Positions 44,633 to 55,859 of a stretch of DNA of 64,000 nt are shown piece after piece. A model generated the notes under the pieces. The model had not been told where the DNA came from. It worked only from the letters and a program-made list of their open reading frames with translations, and did no database searches. The stretch comes from Salvator merianae (lineage: Eukaryota > Chordata > Lepidosauria > Squamata > Teiidae), in NCBI GenBank assembly GCA_003586115.2, contig QVOM02000101.1:24780512-24844511 (forward strand). Direction: 5' to 3'. The translations under genes were made by a program, and so were the position numbers. Position 1 is the first letter of the stretch, and every line of letters begins with the position of its first letter.

Positions 44633-45632
44633 TAGGGATGTGCCGAACACCTTCGTCACCTTCACACTTTGTAAGAAAACAGCATTTTCCCTGTTTTTGT
44701 ACGAAGGGTGAAACCCCCATTTTTAAAATCTAATCACGAACATGAACAGCGAAGCTTACCTTTATTTCTGCTGAAGTTCGTGATCATCATTTTATGATGT
44801 GCTCATGATTTTGCTGCCTAACAAAAAGTTCTACTTCCTCCAACTTGGAGGAAGTAGAATTTCTTACTGGCTGCTGTCTTGGTGTGAGTGATTGGTCACT
44901 GTATTTGAGTGACTGCTACAGCTGCCTGTTGGATGCCTTGGTTCCCTGCTGCCAGGGAAACAGGCATTCTATTTGCTGTCTTTGCAATGGGGGGGGGGAG
45001 GCAAAAGGAGCCAGGACTCAGAGAGGCCAGGAGCCTTTAGTCAGAATGAAGACTTCAACAGTGAATTTTGTGCTCTGCATATCTTGCTGTGGGTTCACTG
45101 GTTTTTACCTTGGCTCACCTTTTGTTTTAATTTTGTTGCCCCCTCTGCAACAAAATTACAGCAAAACATAAGGCAAGGTAAGGGGAAGGGAGGGTCACTG
45201 AAATGGGAGGGTCTTTATTTTTGTGTTTCTTGGGATTTGTTTATAAAATTTAGGTATTTTATGTTTGTGTTTCATGCAAAAAATGCCCAGGGACAGCACA
45301 TGTTTTAATTTGTCAGCAATTGCCCAGCCCACTGCTTCTGTGACCATCCACCCTTAAAGATACGAACTACCACCATTTTAAAAAAAATGGTGATGGCTCA
45401 TAGCTTTAAGAGTGGATGGGTGCAGAGCTGGCTGGCAATTGCTGACAATTAAAACACATGCCACCCAGCCCCATGGGTATTTATTTACATGTTGACCAAT
45501 TTTAGTGAAAAACTTCACAGTGAACATGAAATCGGCATTCTTTCCTTTGTGGGTTTTTCACACAAAAACGAAGCTTGCCGCTTTGCTTCGCTGCAAAGCA
45601 AAACACAAAAAATAACTTTGTGCACATCACTA
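44633..45632. mobile_element. hAT-like fold-back element, copy 5 (1000 bp), perfect TSD
   Basis: The left end TAGGGATGTGCCGAAC and right end TTTGTGCACATCACTA are diverged inverses. CTGGCCAA flanks both sides exactly (44625-44632 and 45633-45640). Subterminal arms AACACCTTCGTCACC and GCATTCTTTCC..GTGTTTCACAC-like blocks are less regular than in shorter copies. Nested inside, 45296-45466 is a second inverted repeat (ATGTTTTAATTTGTCAGC pairs with GCTGACAATTAAAACACAT). Open frames of 108 and 111 codons show no transposase or other known domain. Confidence 0.88.
45296..45466. repeat. Long inverted repeat inside the 1-kb hAT copy
   Basis: The left arm (CACATGTTTTAATTTGTCAG, then CAATTGCCCAGCCCAC, CCATCCACCCTTAAAG) is mirrored by the right arm (CTTTAAGAGTGGATGG, GGCTGGCAATTGCTGAC, AATTAAAACACATG). 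The centre is ACCATTTTAAAAAAAATGGT. It may be a further nested palindromic unit or amplified element interior. Confidence 0.85.
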
Positions 45633-45649
45633 CTGGCCAACAGACACCT

Positions 45650-45797
45650 TGTGAGGTAGGCGGGTCCATGAGAACTCAGAACAGAGCTGTAACAAGCCCA
45701 AGGTCACCCAGTTGGCTTCATGCAGAGTGCAGACTCAAACCGGGAGAGTTCCAGATAAGAGTCTGACACATTAACCACAATGCCAAACTGGCCCTTA
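45650..45797 (-). mobile_element. CORE/MIR-like SINE, reverse strand
   Basis: Forward blocks CTTGTGAGGTAGGCGGG, AGCCCAAGGTCACCCAG and TTGGCTTCATGCAGAG, then ATTAACCACAATGCCAAACT, form the well-known MIR/CORE-SINE layout on the reverse strand. The pol III B-box-like GGTTTGAGTCTGC reads from about 45742 back to 45730, and the tRNA-like head is at the 45797 end. It is old and non-functional. It sits just beyond the TSD of the hAT copy. Confidence 0.82.
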
Positions 45798-45859
45798 GAA
45801 AGAGCACTAACAAAGTTTATAAATATTTGGCATCTCTTCTGAAACTATTTCCTTGAGAA

Positions 45860-45913
45860 AGGAGGAAGGGAGGGAGGGAGGGAGGGAGGAAAGAAGGAAG
45901 GAAGGAAGGAAGG
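45860..45913 (+). repeat. (GGGA)n(GGAA)n simple repeat
   Basis: GGGA units pass into AAGG units, as at the window start. Confidence 0.95.
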
Positions 45914-48900
45914 ATTAAAAGCATTTCTTTACCATATGAATGCCTAAATGCTTAAAAGCAGAAAGTAGGCTCTAAAATAGGTTTTAAATTCAAATTTAAA
46001 AGTTATTCAAGGTTTTGTTTTCTCTTATTTGTTATTGATGCTCATTTTCTGTTTAAGGAAGAATCCATTCTCAGGAGACCTTGAATGCAGAAATGTTCCT
46101 TTATTTTGTTGAAGAGATGGTGAATGGAAATGTGTAGCTCAACACAGAAAAAAGTCATATATCTGACTGTAAGCTGGAATCTGCAGCTGTGTATGTAAAT
46201 GTTTAAAGCTACTGAATTCAATAAACCAAGGAATACTGATGATCTGTAACTCTGATATATTAAAAAGGAAACCAGCTGTGTGTGTGTGTGTCTTTAACAG
46301 ATCCAGAACTCACTGCACTGCATCCAGTTTATTCAACTGCTCACAACACCTCCCAATAATGGAATAAAAATAATGGAAAAATAATAATATGTGTCTGCAT
46401 CTCAGGAGCATTTTGGTAGAGCACAGTAGTATAAATGAATTAATAGTCAACATAATTATATTGTCTCAAAAATTCCAACCATAGGATAATTATGCAATAA
46501 GTATATAAACATTTGGCTGACAGGAAGGGCAGGGTTTTGAGGTTATCCAAATGCAATCAATGCAGGTGATCACGAGCTTCCTTGATTAACAAAAACTTAT
46601 TCCAGACATTCCTGTTTGCACAATAAAATGCTAACAAACATGTTGTTAAGACATCTTTGTGCCACCGGATCAGCAAGATCATGTACAGAATCCAGCTGCA
46701 AGATTCAGGAACATTCCCAGAAGGAATTTGGGTGACTTTGAATGAAGGGTAATGGTGAACTCATTGACTGACTTTTGTCCTCTGTGAGCTATCTCATTGT
46801 CCCTATCCAGACTGGATTAAGGAGGGTGCATCACTGTGTATCCAGAAAGGATCTGTTAACAGAAACAACATAGTTTTCTGCCTTAACGCAGCTGTCACTT
46901 AATATGATCAGGGCATACACAAGCCTTAATCACTCTCACTATCATTGAGACACATCCACCAGAGTAAGGAAATACCTTACTTGGGTATAGGGTACACATG
47001 CCTCCCTACATGTAGGAAATTTCCTCCCCTTCCGCAGAAGAACATAGCACTGCCATCACTCTGCCCTTGGGCTGAGTTGTCAACCTCTTCTTTGGGATGG
47101 GATCCACTCCTTCTTTGTACAGAAAATAGATAAAAGTTACCTTTAAACAGGGAACACTCATGGTACTATTGGCATCCGATCACCTGGATCCACTATCCAT
47201 GCTGCCAACACCAGCCACTACAGAAGATCACAATAGAACTTTTAAATCACCACTTTTCTGCTGCTGTGTACTGCTGCTTTGGTCTGAAGCTACTCTGGAA
47301 CTGGGACTTCCATTTTTAAATACATTGTTTCCTGCTGGCTTTCTTTGTGAGATAGTCTGCTAAAAACTGTAATTCTGTTGCTGCTGAGTTACAGAGCTCT
47401 GAAACTATTTTTGTGCAAATCTCCTCTTGTGCTACTTGGATTCTTTATTGGACCAGAGGCTGCAATGGAGGATCTTAGCTTCCAATACCTCATTACAGCT
47501 TGGGGTGAGATTTCTGTGTGATTCCTAGTAAGGTTAGGTTTCCCTGTTAGCTAGAGGGTAGGCTTTTCTCCATACCTTCTACACAGACACCTATACCATT
47601 TAGGGGATTGATATTGGTTGAATTGCATTTTTCTTTGCCTCTTGCTATGATTTTGATATTGGCAAGCAGCCACTTGCCACAAACTTACCAAATTATCTGG
47701 TTTGCCATTCTAAACCTTTTGTTTTGTTTTTCAATACAATTCTTCTTTGTTTTCAAATAACCTTTGGTCCTACAGTGTTTTATGTCTCTGTGCTCACTCT
47801 TCAGCCACTCTAGTTATTTCTCCATTTTTAAAACCTATTTGGCTGCAAGGTCCTGTTGGAGTCTTAAGTGTCAGGGGAAAGTTAATTTTCCCAAACCAGT
47901 CCATCCCAGTACACCGCTTCTAATACTATTCTTCTCCTCCCTCTGCTCTCTATGGCTGGATATACTTTTGTCAGTCAATTTTTGTGTTTTTTTTCAGTGG
48001 AGGGAAAGGCCAGCCTGGTCTGTCCTCAGTCTCCAAAGATGTTTTCTGCAGAGCAAAGAGCACTGGAGTCCTCTTTTTTTGTGATTTCCCTCTTGCTTTC
48101 TTAATCTCTGCAGCCTCACACATATTCATAACCCAAATGTGATGCATAAGCCTGTCTCCTGTGGGGGTAAATATGTTCAGCTGCTCCATCCCAGCTTAAT
48201 TTCGTGTCAACTCATGTTTCAATTTTCTGTCTATTTCTTCAAACCCAAACATACACATTTTAACAGCACACAAAAGCAAATTTACTAACATTTGACAAAA
48301 TTATTCTTATTTTGAAGAAAGAGTGTAATTAGAATTTGTAAAATAAAGAATTTCACACTTACTTCATCTTATCTGATCTATTTCATTATTAAATGAATAC
48401 TGTACTAGACCTACTGCAAAACTGGGCTGCTTGTATATTGAATATGGTCCACTGGGGAAAAAAAAATTCCTGCCAAAATGTGGATTCTCTCCAACCAATT
48501 AAACCATGATTGGAGTAGGGCAAGCCATAAACCACATTTCTTGTGGCTGTTATATATATTCCATATATATAGGGAATAAAAAGAAAATCACAATTTAGGA
48601 TTTGAATGAACTTCATAATCTATCATCCAAGATGTCATTAGCTTTTACAAGAAATTATTTTATGCAACAGGCAAAAATTATCCCCTTGAGAAAAAAATAA
48701 TAACGTTTCCTTTGGATGTGGTGTTTTGCCACAACTTTCCCTAATTAATCTTGCAGCATGTTTATTATCTGAGTGGCATCCCCCCAATACATGTCTTATT
48801 TTCATAATTAACTTCCTTAAATAATTATCTTATTCTATTTCCATACCTGGTCTGGAACAAGGAAAATACAAAAGCCCCATTTTTGAAGCTTAAATAAGCA

Positions 48901-48959
48901 TTAAAGATAAACTCCAAAGTTTCCATAAGCTTTAAAGATGAGGTAGTTCAGCCCCTCTA
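45914..48959. other. No gene seen; candidate conserved non-coding stretch
   Basis: A short TG run lies at about 46276-46292. About 48640-48860 is AT-rich, lacks recognisable repeats and contains homeodomain-like TAATTA motifs (CCTAATTAATCTTGCAGC, CATAATTAACTTCC). No exon was recognised in the interval; open frames such as 47764-48084 have no family match. Confidence 0.5.
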
Positions 48960-49910
48960 TTTTTCAGGAAGTGATGGAACCAGATACCATGATCTTAGTG
49001 TGGTGTGTGTGTGTGTGTGTGTGTGTGTATAACTTCAGTACAATTTTGGCACTATCCTCTTTTACCATCATCAAAAGGCTCCTTAATTCTTCTTCACTTT
49101 CTGTCATCAGAATGGTATTAATGTATGTACCTGAGGTTGTTGATATTTCTCCTAGCAATCTTAATTCCAGCTTTTGATTCGTCCAGCCTGACATACTCTG
49201 CATATAAGTTAATTAAATAGGGTGACAAGATACAGCCTTGTCCTTCCCCAATCTTGAACCAATCAGTAGTTTCATATTTAGTTCTAACTTGCTTCTTGAG
49301 CTACATTCAGATTTGCAGAGAGACAGGTAAGGTGGTCTGGTACTCCTTTCTGTTTCTTAAATTTGTTGTGATCCACACAGACAAAGGCTTTAGCATAGTC
49401 AATGAAGTGGAAGTAGACACTTTTCTGAAACTTCCTTGCTATCTCCATAATCTAGTGAATGTTGGCAATTTGATATTTAGTCCCTCTGCCTTTTTGAAAA
49501 CCAGCTTGAATTTCTGGTAATTCTCAGCTCATATATTGCTGAAGTCTAGCTTGCATGATCTGGAGCATAATCTTGCTAGTGTGAGAAATGAGTGCACTTC
49601 TTTTGGTAGTTTGAACATTCTTTGACATTGCCCTTCTTTGGGATTGGAACATAAACTGACCTTTTCCAATCCAGTGATCACTGTGGATTCCAAATTTGCT
49701 GGCATATTGAATGTAGCGCTTTTACATCATCTTTTAGAATTTTAAATTGTTCATCTGTAATTCCAACACTTCTAGCTTTGATGCTAGCAATACTCCCTAA
49801 GGCCCACACAACTTCACTCTCCAGAACGTCTGGCTCTAGGTCTGTGACCACACCATTGTGTTTATCAGTGATGTTAAGATACTCTTGCATACTTCTTGCC
49901 ATAGCCACTT
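48960..49910 (-). mobile_element. RTE/BovB LINE fragment, reverse transcriptase
   Basis: Reverse-strand translations match BovB ORF2 in order. From 49908 down: GVVTDLEPDVLESEVVWALG, then KILKDDVKALHSICQQIWNP, then scattered RT pieces. From 49203 down: MTESEEELRSLLMMVKEDSA and TKIMVSGSITS. The catalytic FADD/YADD box before 'TLMAESEEEL' has decayed to YINT. A (TG)n microsatellite has grown inside (49003-49029). Frameshifts and stops make it inactive. Its upstream side adjoins the large hAT copy. Confidence 0.92.
49003..49029 (+). repeat. (TG)n microsatellite within BovB
   Basis: About 13 TG units; they appear as THTHTH in the reverse BovB frame. Confidence 0.97.
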
Positions 49911-50530
49911 CCTGTGCTCATCCAAGGGGCTTCTGGATGGAAACACTGAACCGTAGGGATGTGCACGAAATGAATTTTCTCTGTTCGTTTCGCAATGCAT
50001 CGAAGCTTCGTTGCTTCGTTTTCGCATGAAAACGGAAGTCGCGAAAATGGCGATTTTCGTTTTCGCAGCGAAAATTTTCGAAAATTTTCGAAAACAGGAA
50101 GTGCAAAATCAATGAAATAAGTAGCGAAAAACAAACGCCGCATATCCCCCTGCCCTCTCCCTTCTATATTTGACCGTCCACGTTGCTAATTTAAGGAGTT
50201 GCTTCGTTAACAGTAAAAATTGCACACAGCTTACTTTTTACCGGCGGCCGGTTTGTAGCAGGATTCAAAGCAACGAAGGCACATTTGGGGTTCCTCACTG
50301 CAGATCGAAAGCAAGCGAAAGCAAGCGAAGGAATTTTTTTCGCTTTGATTTTTCGTCATTTTCGATGCCTTTTCGATGCTCATGTCTGTGCGCGCACGCG
50401 CGCTAACTTCTGTGCCTTTAACTTATCGGCGCGACTCGTCGCTGTCTGCCGTCCGTGCCGATCGTTTGGGGCACAGAAATTATTACCTCGCCTACGAGGC
50501 GGGCAGGCTTAGTCAGCGACGCACGAAGAA

Positions 50531-50660
50531 ATTGCCTTCAGCTCAGCGCGTAATTTAGAAGACTGGCGGCAGCCGCAGGATGAAATAACTCCCTAATTGC
50601 CTTCAGCTCAGCGCGTAATTTAGAAGACTGGCGGCAGCCGCAGGATGAAATAACTCCCTA
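50531..50660. repeat. Perfect 65-bp tandem duplication
   Basis: The unit beginning ATTGCCTTCAGCTCAGCG and ending AAATAACTCCCTA occurs at 50531-50595 and again at 50596-50660 with no difference I can see. Confidence 0.95.
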
Positions 50661-50747
50661 CTTCCAAGCAGCAGCGAAATGACGCCTCGTCTTGCCCTCC
50701 CTCCATACTTCCGAGCAGCAGCAAAATGACGCCTTGTCTTGCCCTCC
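50660..50747. repeat. 41-bp duplication with 6-bp spacer
   Basis: ACTTCCAAGCAGCAGCGAAA... (50660-50700) recurs as ACTTCCGAGCAGCAGCAAAA... (50707-50747) with three substitutions, two of which fit CpG decay. Confidence 0.92.
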
Positions 50748-51148
50748 ATTTCAAAAAGCAGAACTATATACCACCATCAAAGACGTTTTATTAACTCCTA
50801 GCCATCTGAGTTTCTCATCCTCATGCGGTGCGATCGCTGCGAGGCAGGCGAAGAGTTAAAAAAATACCGTCTTTCCTAATGTGATGCATTACAATTTCCA
50901 CCTCTAGAGGCAGAGACTTGAGGCTACGAAGCTACCGAGCTTCGTTGCATCGCAGTTTTTGCAGCGAAAAAAGACGAAAAATAGCCATTCGCGGTGACTA
51001 GCGAAGGTCACGAAAATTGACAAAAATCACCGTGACTTTCGCTATTCGCTTTCGCGATAGAGAGGGCACTTCGCATTCGATGCGAATGTTGCGAAGCAAC
51101 GAAATTCGTACGAAATTTCATTGCTTCGAAATTTCGTGCACATCCCTA

Positions 51149-51625
51149 CTGAACCGGGGAACAAAGGTTCTCGTTTTTAGTTTTTCCCTTGCTCACAGCT
51201 GACAGGCATTCAAACAACATGTTGCCACTGATAAGAGCAACAAGGGGACTAACAAAGTTTACTTTTAGAGGGATCCTCATTAGAGCACTTACTCCACTGC
51301 CATGCAGGAGCTGTCATAGACTAGCATCTGAGATACAGTATGGACAGAAAGGGGAGGGTGCTTCTAGAGAAGCATTAAAGAGAAACAATTACTTATTTTA
51401 AATGCACAGAGTGCATCTACATGCCTTGAAATCTTCCCACACATCAAATTCTGGTTAGGGGATCCTCAGCTGCTTGCTCCCCACTCACTAGATTGGCTAT
51501 AAAATTATAGGCAATCCTGAAGAGGGAGAAAAAGCCTCCGAATGTCCTGCTGGACTGGGTGCCAAGAGGAGGGGTTGCTAATAGCATCGAACGAGCAGAT
51601 GGCAGACAGTCTCGCCTTACCATGC
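51149..51625. other. No gene seen
   Basis: Begins with the right TSD of the hAT copy. Unclassified; part may belong to the LTR-like sequence that follows. Confidence 0.5.
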
Positions 51626-52106
51626 ACACAGCAAGTTAGAGCAAAAGTCCGTATCGCCAGTCCAGGGTCAGAAAAGCCAGTATCAGAAGCACAGGTTTAC
51701 AGATGATCTGGGAGGCAAGGTCACAAGTCAGAATACTGATCAGGAACCAGGGAACATGAACAAGGAGTCAGGAGGTTGCGAAGAAAAGGACAGATTGCCT
51801 GGGTCTGTTCTGGCTTTTTATCCTTCCCAATCAGGCTCAGAGTCAGCCAGGTGAGAAGGGCGTGAGCAGCGTTCCTTACTCTTTTGCTGCTCTCTTAAAG
51901 CCTTATGCTTCTTCACTTTTTCCAGCTGGCTGGGGAGAGATCCTACCAACTCTGACCCCAGGGAAGACCCAGGTAGTGCAGAGTCTGTTCCAGTGGGGTC
52001 AGGGTCCTCAGGCTCTGAAGGGTCCCTCATGTCCCAGTGCCTGGTCCTCCTCTGAGGATTCAGAGGACTTAGCCTTCTCAGGCGCAGGTTGGGGCACAAC
52101 ATCCCC
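51626..52106 (-). mobile_element. Probable LTR-like sequence, reverse strand
   Basis: Read in reverse, it starts TGTTGTGCCCCAACC and runs through a Pro/Glu/Asp/Ser-rich frame (RDPSEPEDPDPTGTDS) like the acidic stretch of the LTR at 41220. A TATA-like TAAAAAGCC follows, then a segment ending near TGGTAAGGCGAGAC. Composition and layout parallel the 41220 LTR, but I see no target duplication or firm 3' end. Confidence 0.45.
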
Positions 52107-52851
52107 GCCTGTTAAAGCCAGTCTACCATGGGGGGGGGGGTCTACCCTGCTTAGTAAATTGTATCTGGGGATTCACTTACCACCATTTGGCAGCTCAGGT
52201 GGAGAAGAAAGCTTTTCCTGCCCTCAGGATTGAAGTAGGGTTCCTGACTTCAAATCCGAAGATGGGTTTTTTTTGAAAATAGGGAATGGCTCCATGGGCC
52301 ATTCTCTGTCTTCAAAGACGTGAACACCACCAAGAGGTTTGGTTAAGTCTCCTTGAGTGGTAGTGGTGATGGCAGTAGGACCACCACCACACATCTGCAT
52401 GGGAACTACAGAACTATAATGGTTTTTACATGTTATAATGCCATAATAGGGGAAGAATGTAGCATACATGTGGATTGTGCACTGTTCCTCCATGCTGAAT
52501 GTGCAACGAAGGCACAGCATTGTGCAGACACTATGCTTTCAGTGCATATTCAGGGCTCCATAAAGGCACCATGTGGATTTTACCAGAGTCATTGGCAAGA
52601 CTGAGGTTGTTGGCTTGTTTTTGCAAACTGACTAAACTTTTAAAGACACTATCTCTACACACAAATTAAATGTTGAATGAAACATATACCTGCTTAATCT
52701 TCTCTAAGATATACCACCAGTTTGATTACATCCAAATGTCCTATTCTCAAACTTTTCTTGTTTTTGGGATATCCAGAATCCTAGATTTACCAAACAACAA
52801 CAACAATCAGTCCATTTATTGGGATTTTTCTTAGCATCCCTATGTATTTCT
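52107..52851. other. No gene seen
   Basis: G-run at about 52131-52140. MITE-like blocks (GGTAGTGGTGATGGCAG and ACCACCACCAC) lie near 52360-52390, with no ends found. Confidence 0.5.
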
Positions 52852-52951
52852 ACACACACACACACACACACACACGCACAGAAAGTAACCCCCTCTTCCA
52901 TTTTAAGTATTGCCTCCAATTTCTCCTCTAAATTAAAAAAGAAAGAAAGAA

Positions 52952-53001
<50 letters not shown>

Positions 53002-53006
53002 AAAGA
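52852..53006 (+). repeat. (CA)n and (AAAG)n microsatellites
   Basis: CA array at about 52852-52880 and AAAG array at about 52939-53006, separated by about 58 bases. Confidence 0.96.
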
Positions 53007-53680
53007 AACTGACACAAATATAAATCCATATTCTGTAGTAAAACTTGGAATTATGCCATCTCTTCTATCTATCAACTTATACCATTTTAATTTTATTTTC
53101 CAATATAGCCCATCCAGATTTTTTTTTTCAAAATCTTAGCAGAAAAGACCAGCAAAAGAAGAACTAATATCCTTCCACAAATATATACACAGTCAAACAG
53201 CAGAAGACAATGTCATGGTGAAAAGAGGAAGACCTAAGTTTGAAGGATGGCCCAGTTATAACAGTGGAATAAATTAGACAGGAAGTTTAGCAGTAAGCTA
53301 AAACGTAATGATAACAATTTGACAGAAATACAGTTATAAGCACAGCTGAAAGAGAAATTGAATAAATTTGACCCTAAACTAATGGTATAAACTCAAAATT
53401 AGTTCTGTTTACTTGTGAAATGAGCAAAACTGGTAGAAAACTTTTGTGCTTTCCCTCAAGTAATATATGTCAAAATTTGGTCCAGGACTTGTTATATAAA
53501 CGAAATAACAACGCAATCTCCTTCTGCGCTGTGACCAAATATGAATACAGGACATTATAGCATGGAAAGCAAGTGTGGTGTTGTGTGAACTTAAGTAGAA
53601 TATCCATCATGCTTTTCAGGCTGCTTAGAAAAAAAATTGAGTTGACCCAGCAAGAGCTACTGAGATAAAAGCATGGTGAA
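53007..53680. other. No gene seen; AT-rich
   Basis: Unclassified AT-rich sequence with a T-run near 53121. Confidence 0.6.
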
Positions 53681-53725
53681 TAGGAATGTGCAAAACATTG
53701 AGGTTGAAATGAAATTCAAAAGACA
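53681..53725. mobile_element. Possible left-end fragment of the hAT-like family
   Basis: TAGGAATGTGCAAAACATTG followed by GAAATGAAATTC resembles the left end of copy 1. No right end or duplication was found. Confidence 0.35.
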
Positions 53726-54620
53726 GGCCATGTGGTAACTTCCATACCTGTTGCTATCACTTCAAGACAAAGTAGCCAAAAAATCTCTGCACAGTTTGGA
53801 AGAATCTGCATGGCTCCCTTATATCAACGTTGTCATGGGAACTGCTCTGGACACTTTCTTTTTAGCAGTGTTCTCTCAAACATGCAAGATTTTTTTTGGA
53901 CTTCTGGTTGGGTTTAACTGGTAATATACTGGAGCCATTCCCAAGGCAGGGGGAGATCCTTGGTTGATCTTAATACAAAGTTTATTTATTAAATTTAAAA
54001 CACACACAGGAAGTAACTTCATTATACAGCAAACAATAATAAAACTAAGCAACAATAAATCACTTTCAAAGGTGGGGAAACAGTCAACTGGCAACTTATA
54101 ACTTGTAGCAAGAAGTCACTTTAAAGCTCTCTCAAGGTTGGGGAAATTAGTAAAGTGGTAATATGTAGCAAATGGGGAAGTATAACTGTGGTTGTGACAT
54201 GAGACATGAAGTTTCGTTTGTAGCACCAGACTAGAATATTATCTATGTCTCTAGGAAGAGACACAGTTTCTGATAAAAGTTTTTGGTGCCTATCAGGCTT
54301 AAAGCCAAGAGGTGGAGCATGCAATTAAGTAAACAAGGAAGCAAAATAGAGAACTCAGCAAGGCATATTGTGTGGGATTTTCTTAGCCAATCAAAAGTTG
54401 TTGCTAGGCAAAAGTCAGCAGAAATAAGATAGTTCAGAAAACTTTGGGAGCTGGAAAGAGGTGGCACCATGGGCTGGAGCCTCCCAATGCAATTCTTTTC
54501 CTGTGATTCACTGGTTCAAATATTAAATGCTGGTCCTCACCCAATTATCAACTGTGCCTCTGCAATGAATTAGGTTATACAGTGATTCATAATCTCCCTT
54601 TTTCACCAGGAAAGTAAAAA
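53726..54620. other. Unclassified, no gene seen
   Basis: On the reverse strand AAATAAACTTTGTATTAAG (near 53970) could be a polyadenylation region of an old LTR element, but no ends are visible. Short open frames have no domain. Confidence 0.4.
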
Positions 54621-54623
54621 GAA

Positions 54624-54658
<35 letters not shown>

Positions 54659-54662
54659 GAGA

Positions 54663-54700
<38 letters not shown>
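54621..54700 (+). repeat. (GA)n microsatellite with GGGA interruptions
   Basis: GA array of about 80 bases with a few GAGGGAGA variants. Confidence 0.97.
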
Positions 54701-54703
<3 letters not shown>

Positions 54704-55859
54704 GGGTTAAAGAAAATGATCGTCTAATATGAACTGAAGAGAAAGCAATCTAAACAGAAGCCTTTTTAGGGTAGATGGAGTTACACTTCTCTTGTAGTTT
54801 TCTCTTGGTTAAGGAAGGTCTTCTCACACACACAACTAAGCAGGTAGATTGCAACAAGTTAAAGGAGAGATAGAAGTACCAGTGCTCTGATGAGCCTCCT
54901 GCCACTCAGTGTTGGCAAAATGAGGTACATGATCCTGGAAATCAGTGTGTTAATTAGTCTTTCTTGACCCCAGGAATAGATGCCCATAGCAAGACATCAA
55001 GTAAGTGTGATTACATGCCTGAACCACAATTAGCAGTGGCAATAGTACATGGGGAGATCACATCACCTTGATCATTCAATGCACAGCAAGCCTTAGGAAG
55101 GGAGATCTAATCCAAACCTTGTCTCTGGTGTGATTTCAATGAAATTGGCCCACAGCTCTCTGGAACCCAAACACATCCAGCACATGAAGTTCAGGATTCA
55201 GTTCAGCTCTTGCTGCCGGAAGCACATAATGGAGCCAGTGAAAGTCAACAACATCATGGACTGGGGTGCCAAAGACTACCCAAAAGATGGGTGGATCAAG
55301 CAAAACCCAGTGATGCAATGGGTTTTGGAGTGCCAAAGAGATAGCGAACTCTGAGAGGATCAAAGACAATGTATGGTCAAGGACACTTATTCTCATCTAA
55401 AAAAATTACCCTTGAGTTAGATAGTAAAACAGACTATTCAGGTGGACAAAAGGGTAAACAAAGAAGCTGGGCAACTTTCAGGCTTTCCAAAATATGTAAA
55501 CAGGTTGCATTAATCCAATCAGTGCTCCCCAGTTTAAGCACCCACATTAACATGCCAATCTTGTAGCTGCTCTTACTCAAGGCACGAACTCTAACAGTTA
55601 GTTTAAGTGTTTGCTTCCCGAATAAGGTTGGCAGGAAAATGTTATGGCACAAAACAACATTTAGCAAAAGGAGTTTTAGACAGGAAGAACAGGTAGCATC
55701 AAAGATTTAAATGAAAAGACCCAAGAGGGTATATACCATGATGATGGTGTGGGTTCCTGAACTGAGTGCAAAATTCCATCACTGTAAATGGCCTCTGGCA
55801 CCATCTGGTCCAGATCCTAGTGTTCTGGTGCACATGTACAGACTCAATATATAACACCA
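54701..55859. other. No gene assigned; contains an unexplained open frame
   Basis: A forward frame at 55130-55354 (74 codons, with VKVNNIMDWGAKDYPKDGW) reads more like protein than its neighbours, but I do not recognise the family. It lies upstream of and on the same strand as the BovB fragment and could be retroelement or pseudogene sequence. The opposite strand is also open over much of it. Confidence 0.35.

Larger units (their letters stand above)
49954..51148. mobile_element. Largest hAT-like fold-back element, copy 6 (1195 bp), perfect TSD
   Basis: The ends TAGGGATGTGCACGAAA and TTTCGTGCACATCCCTA are exact inverses over 17 bases. CTGAACCG flanks both sides (49946-49953 and 51149-51156). 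Outer 150-200 bp arms are TTCG/CGAA-rich and pair with each other. The core (about 50390-50940) is CpG-rich and not palindromic; it holds two tandem duplications (65-bp units at 50531-50660; 41-bp units at 50660-50747). Open frames up to about 90 codons lack any known domain. The perfect ends and TSD and the retained CpGs suggest a recent insertion. Confidence 0.95.

Noticed and set aside
53930..54480. Reverse-strand LTR-like region with AATAAA-type signal
   Set aside because: Boundaries and duplications not found; AT-rich composition makes the signal uninformative.
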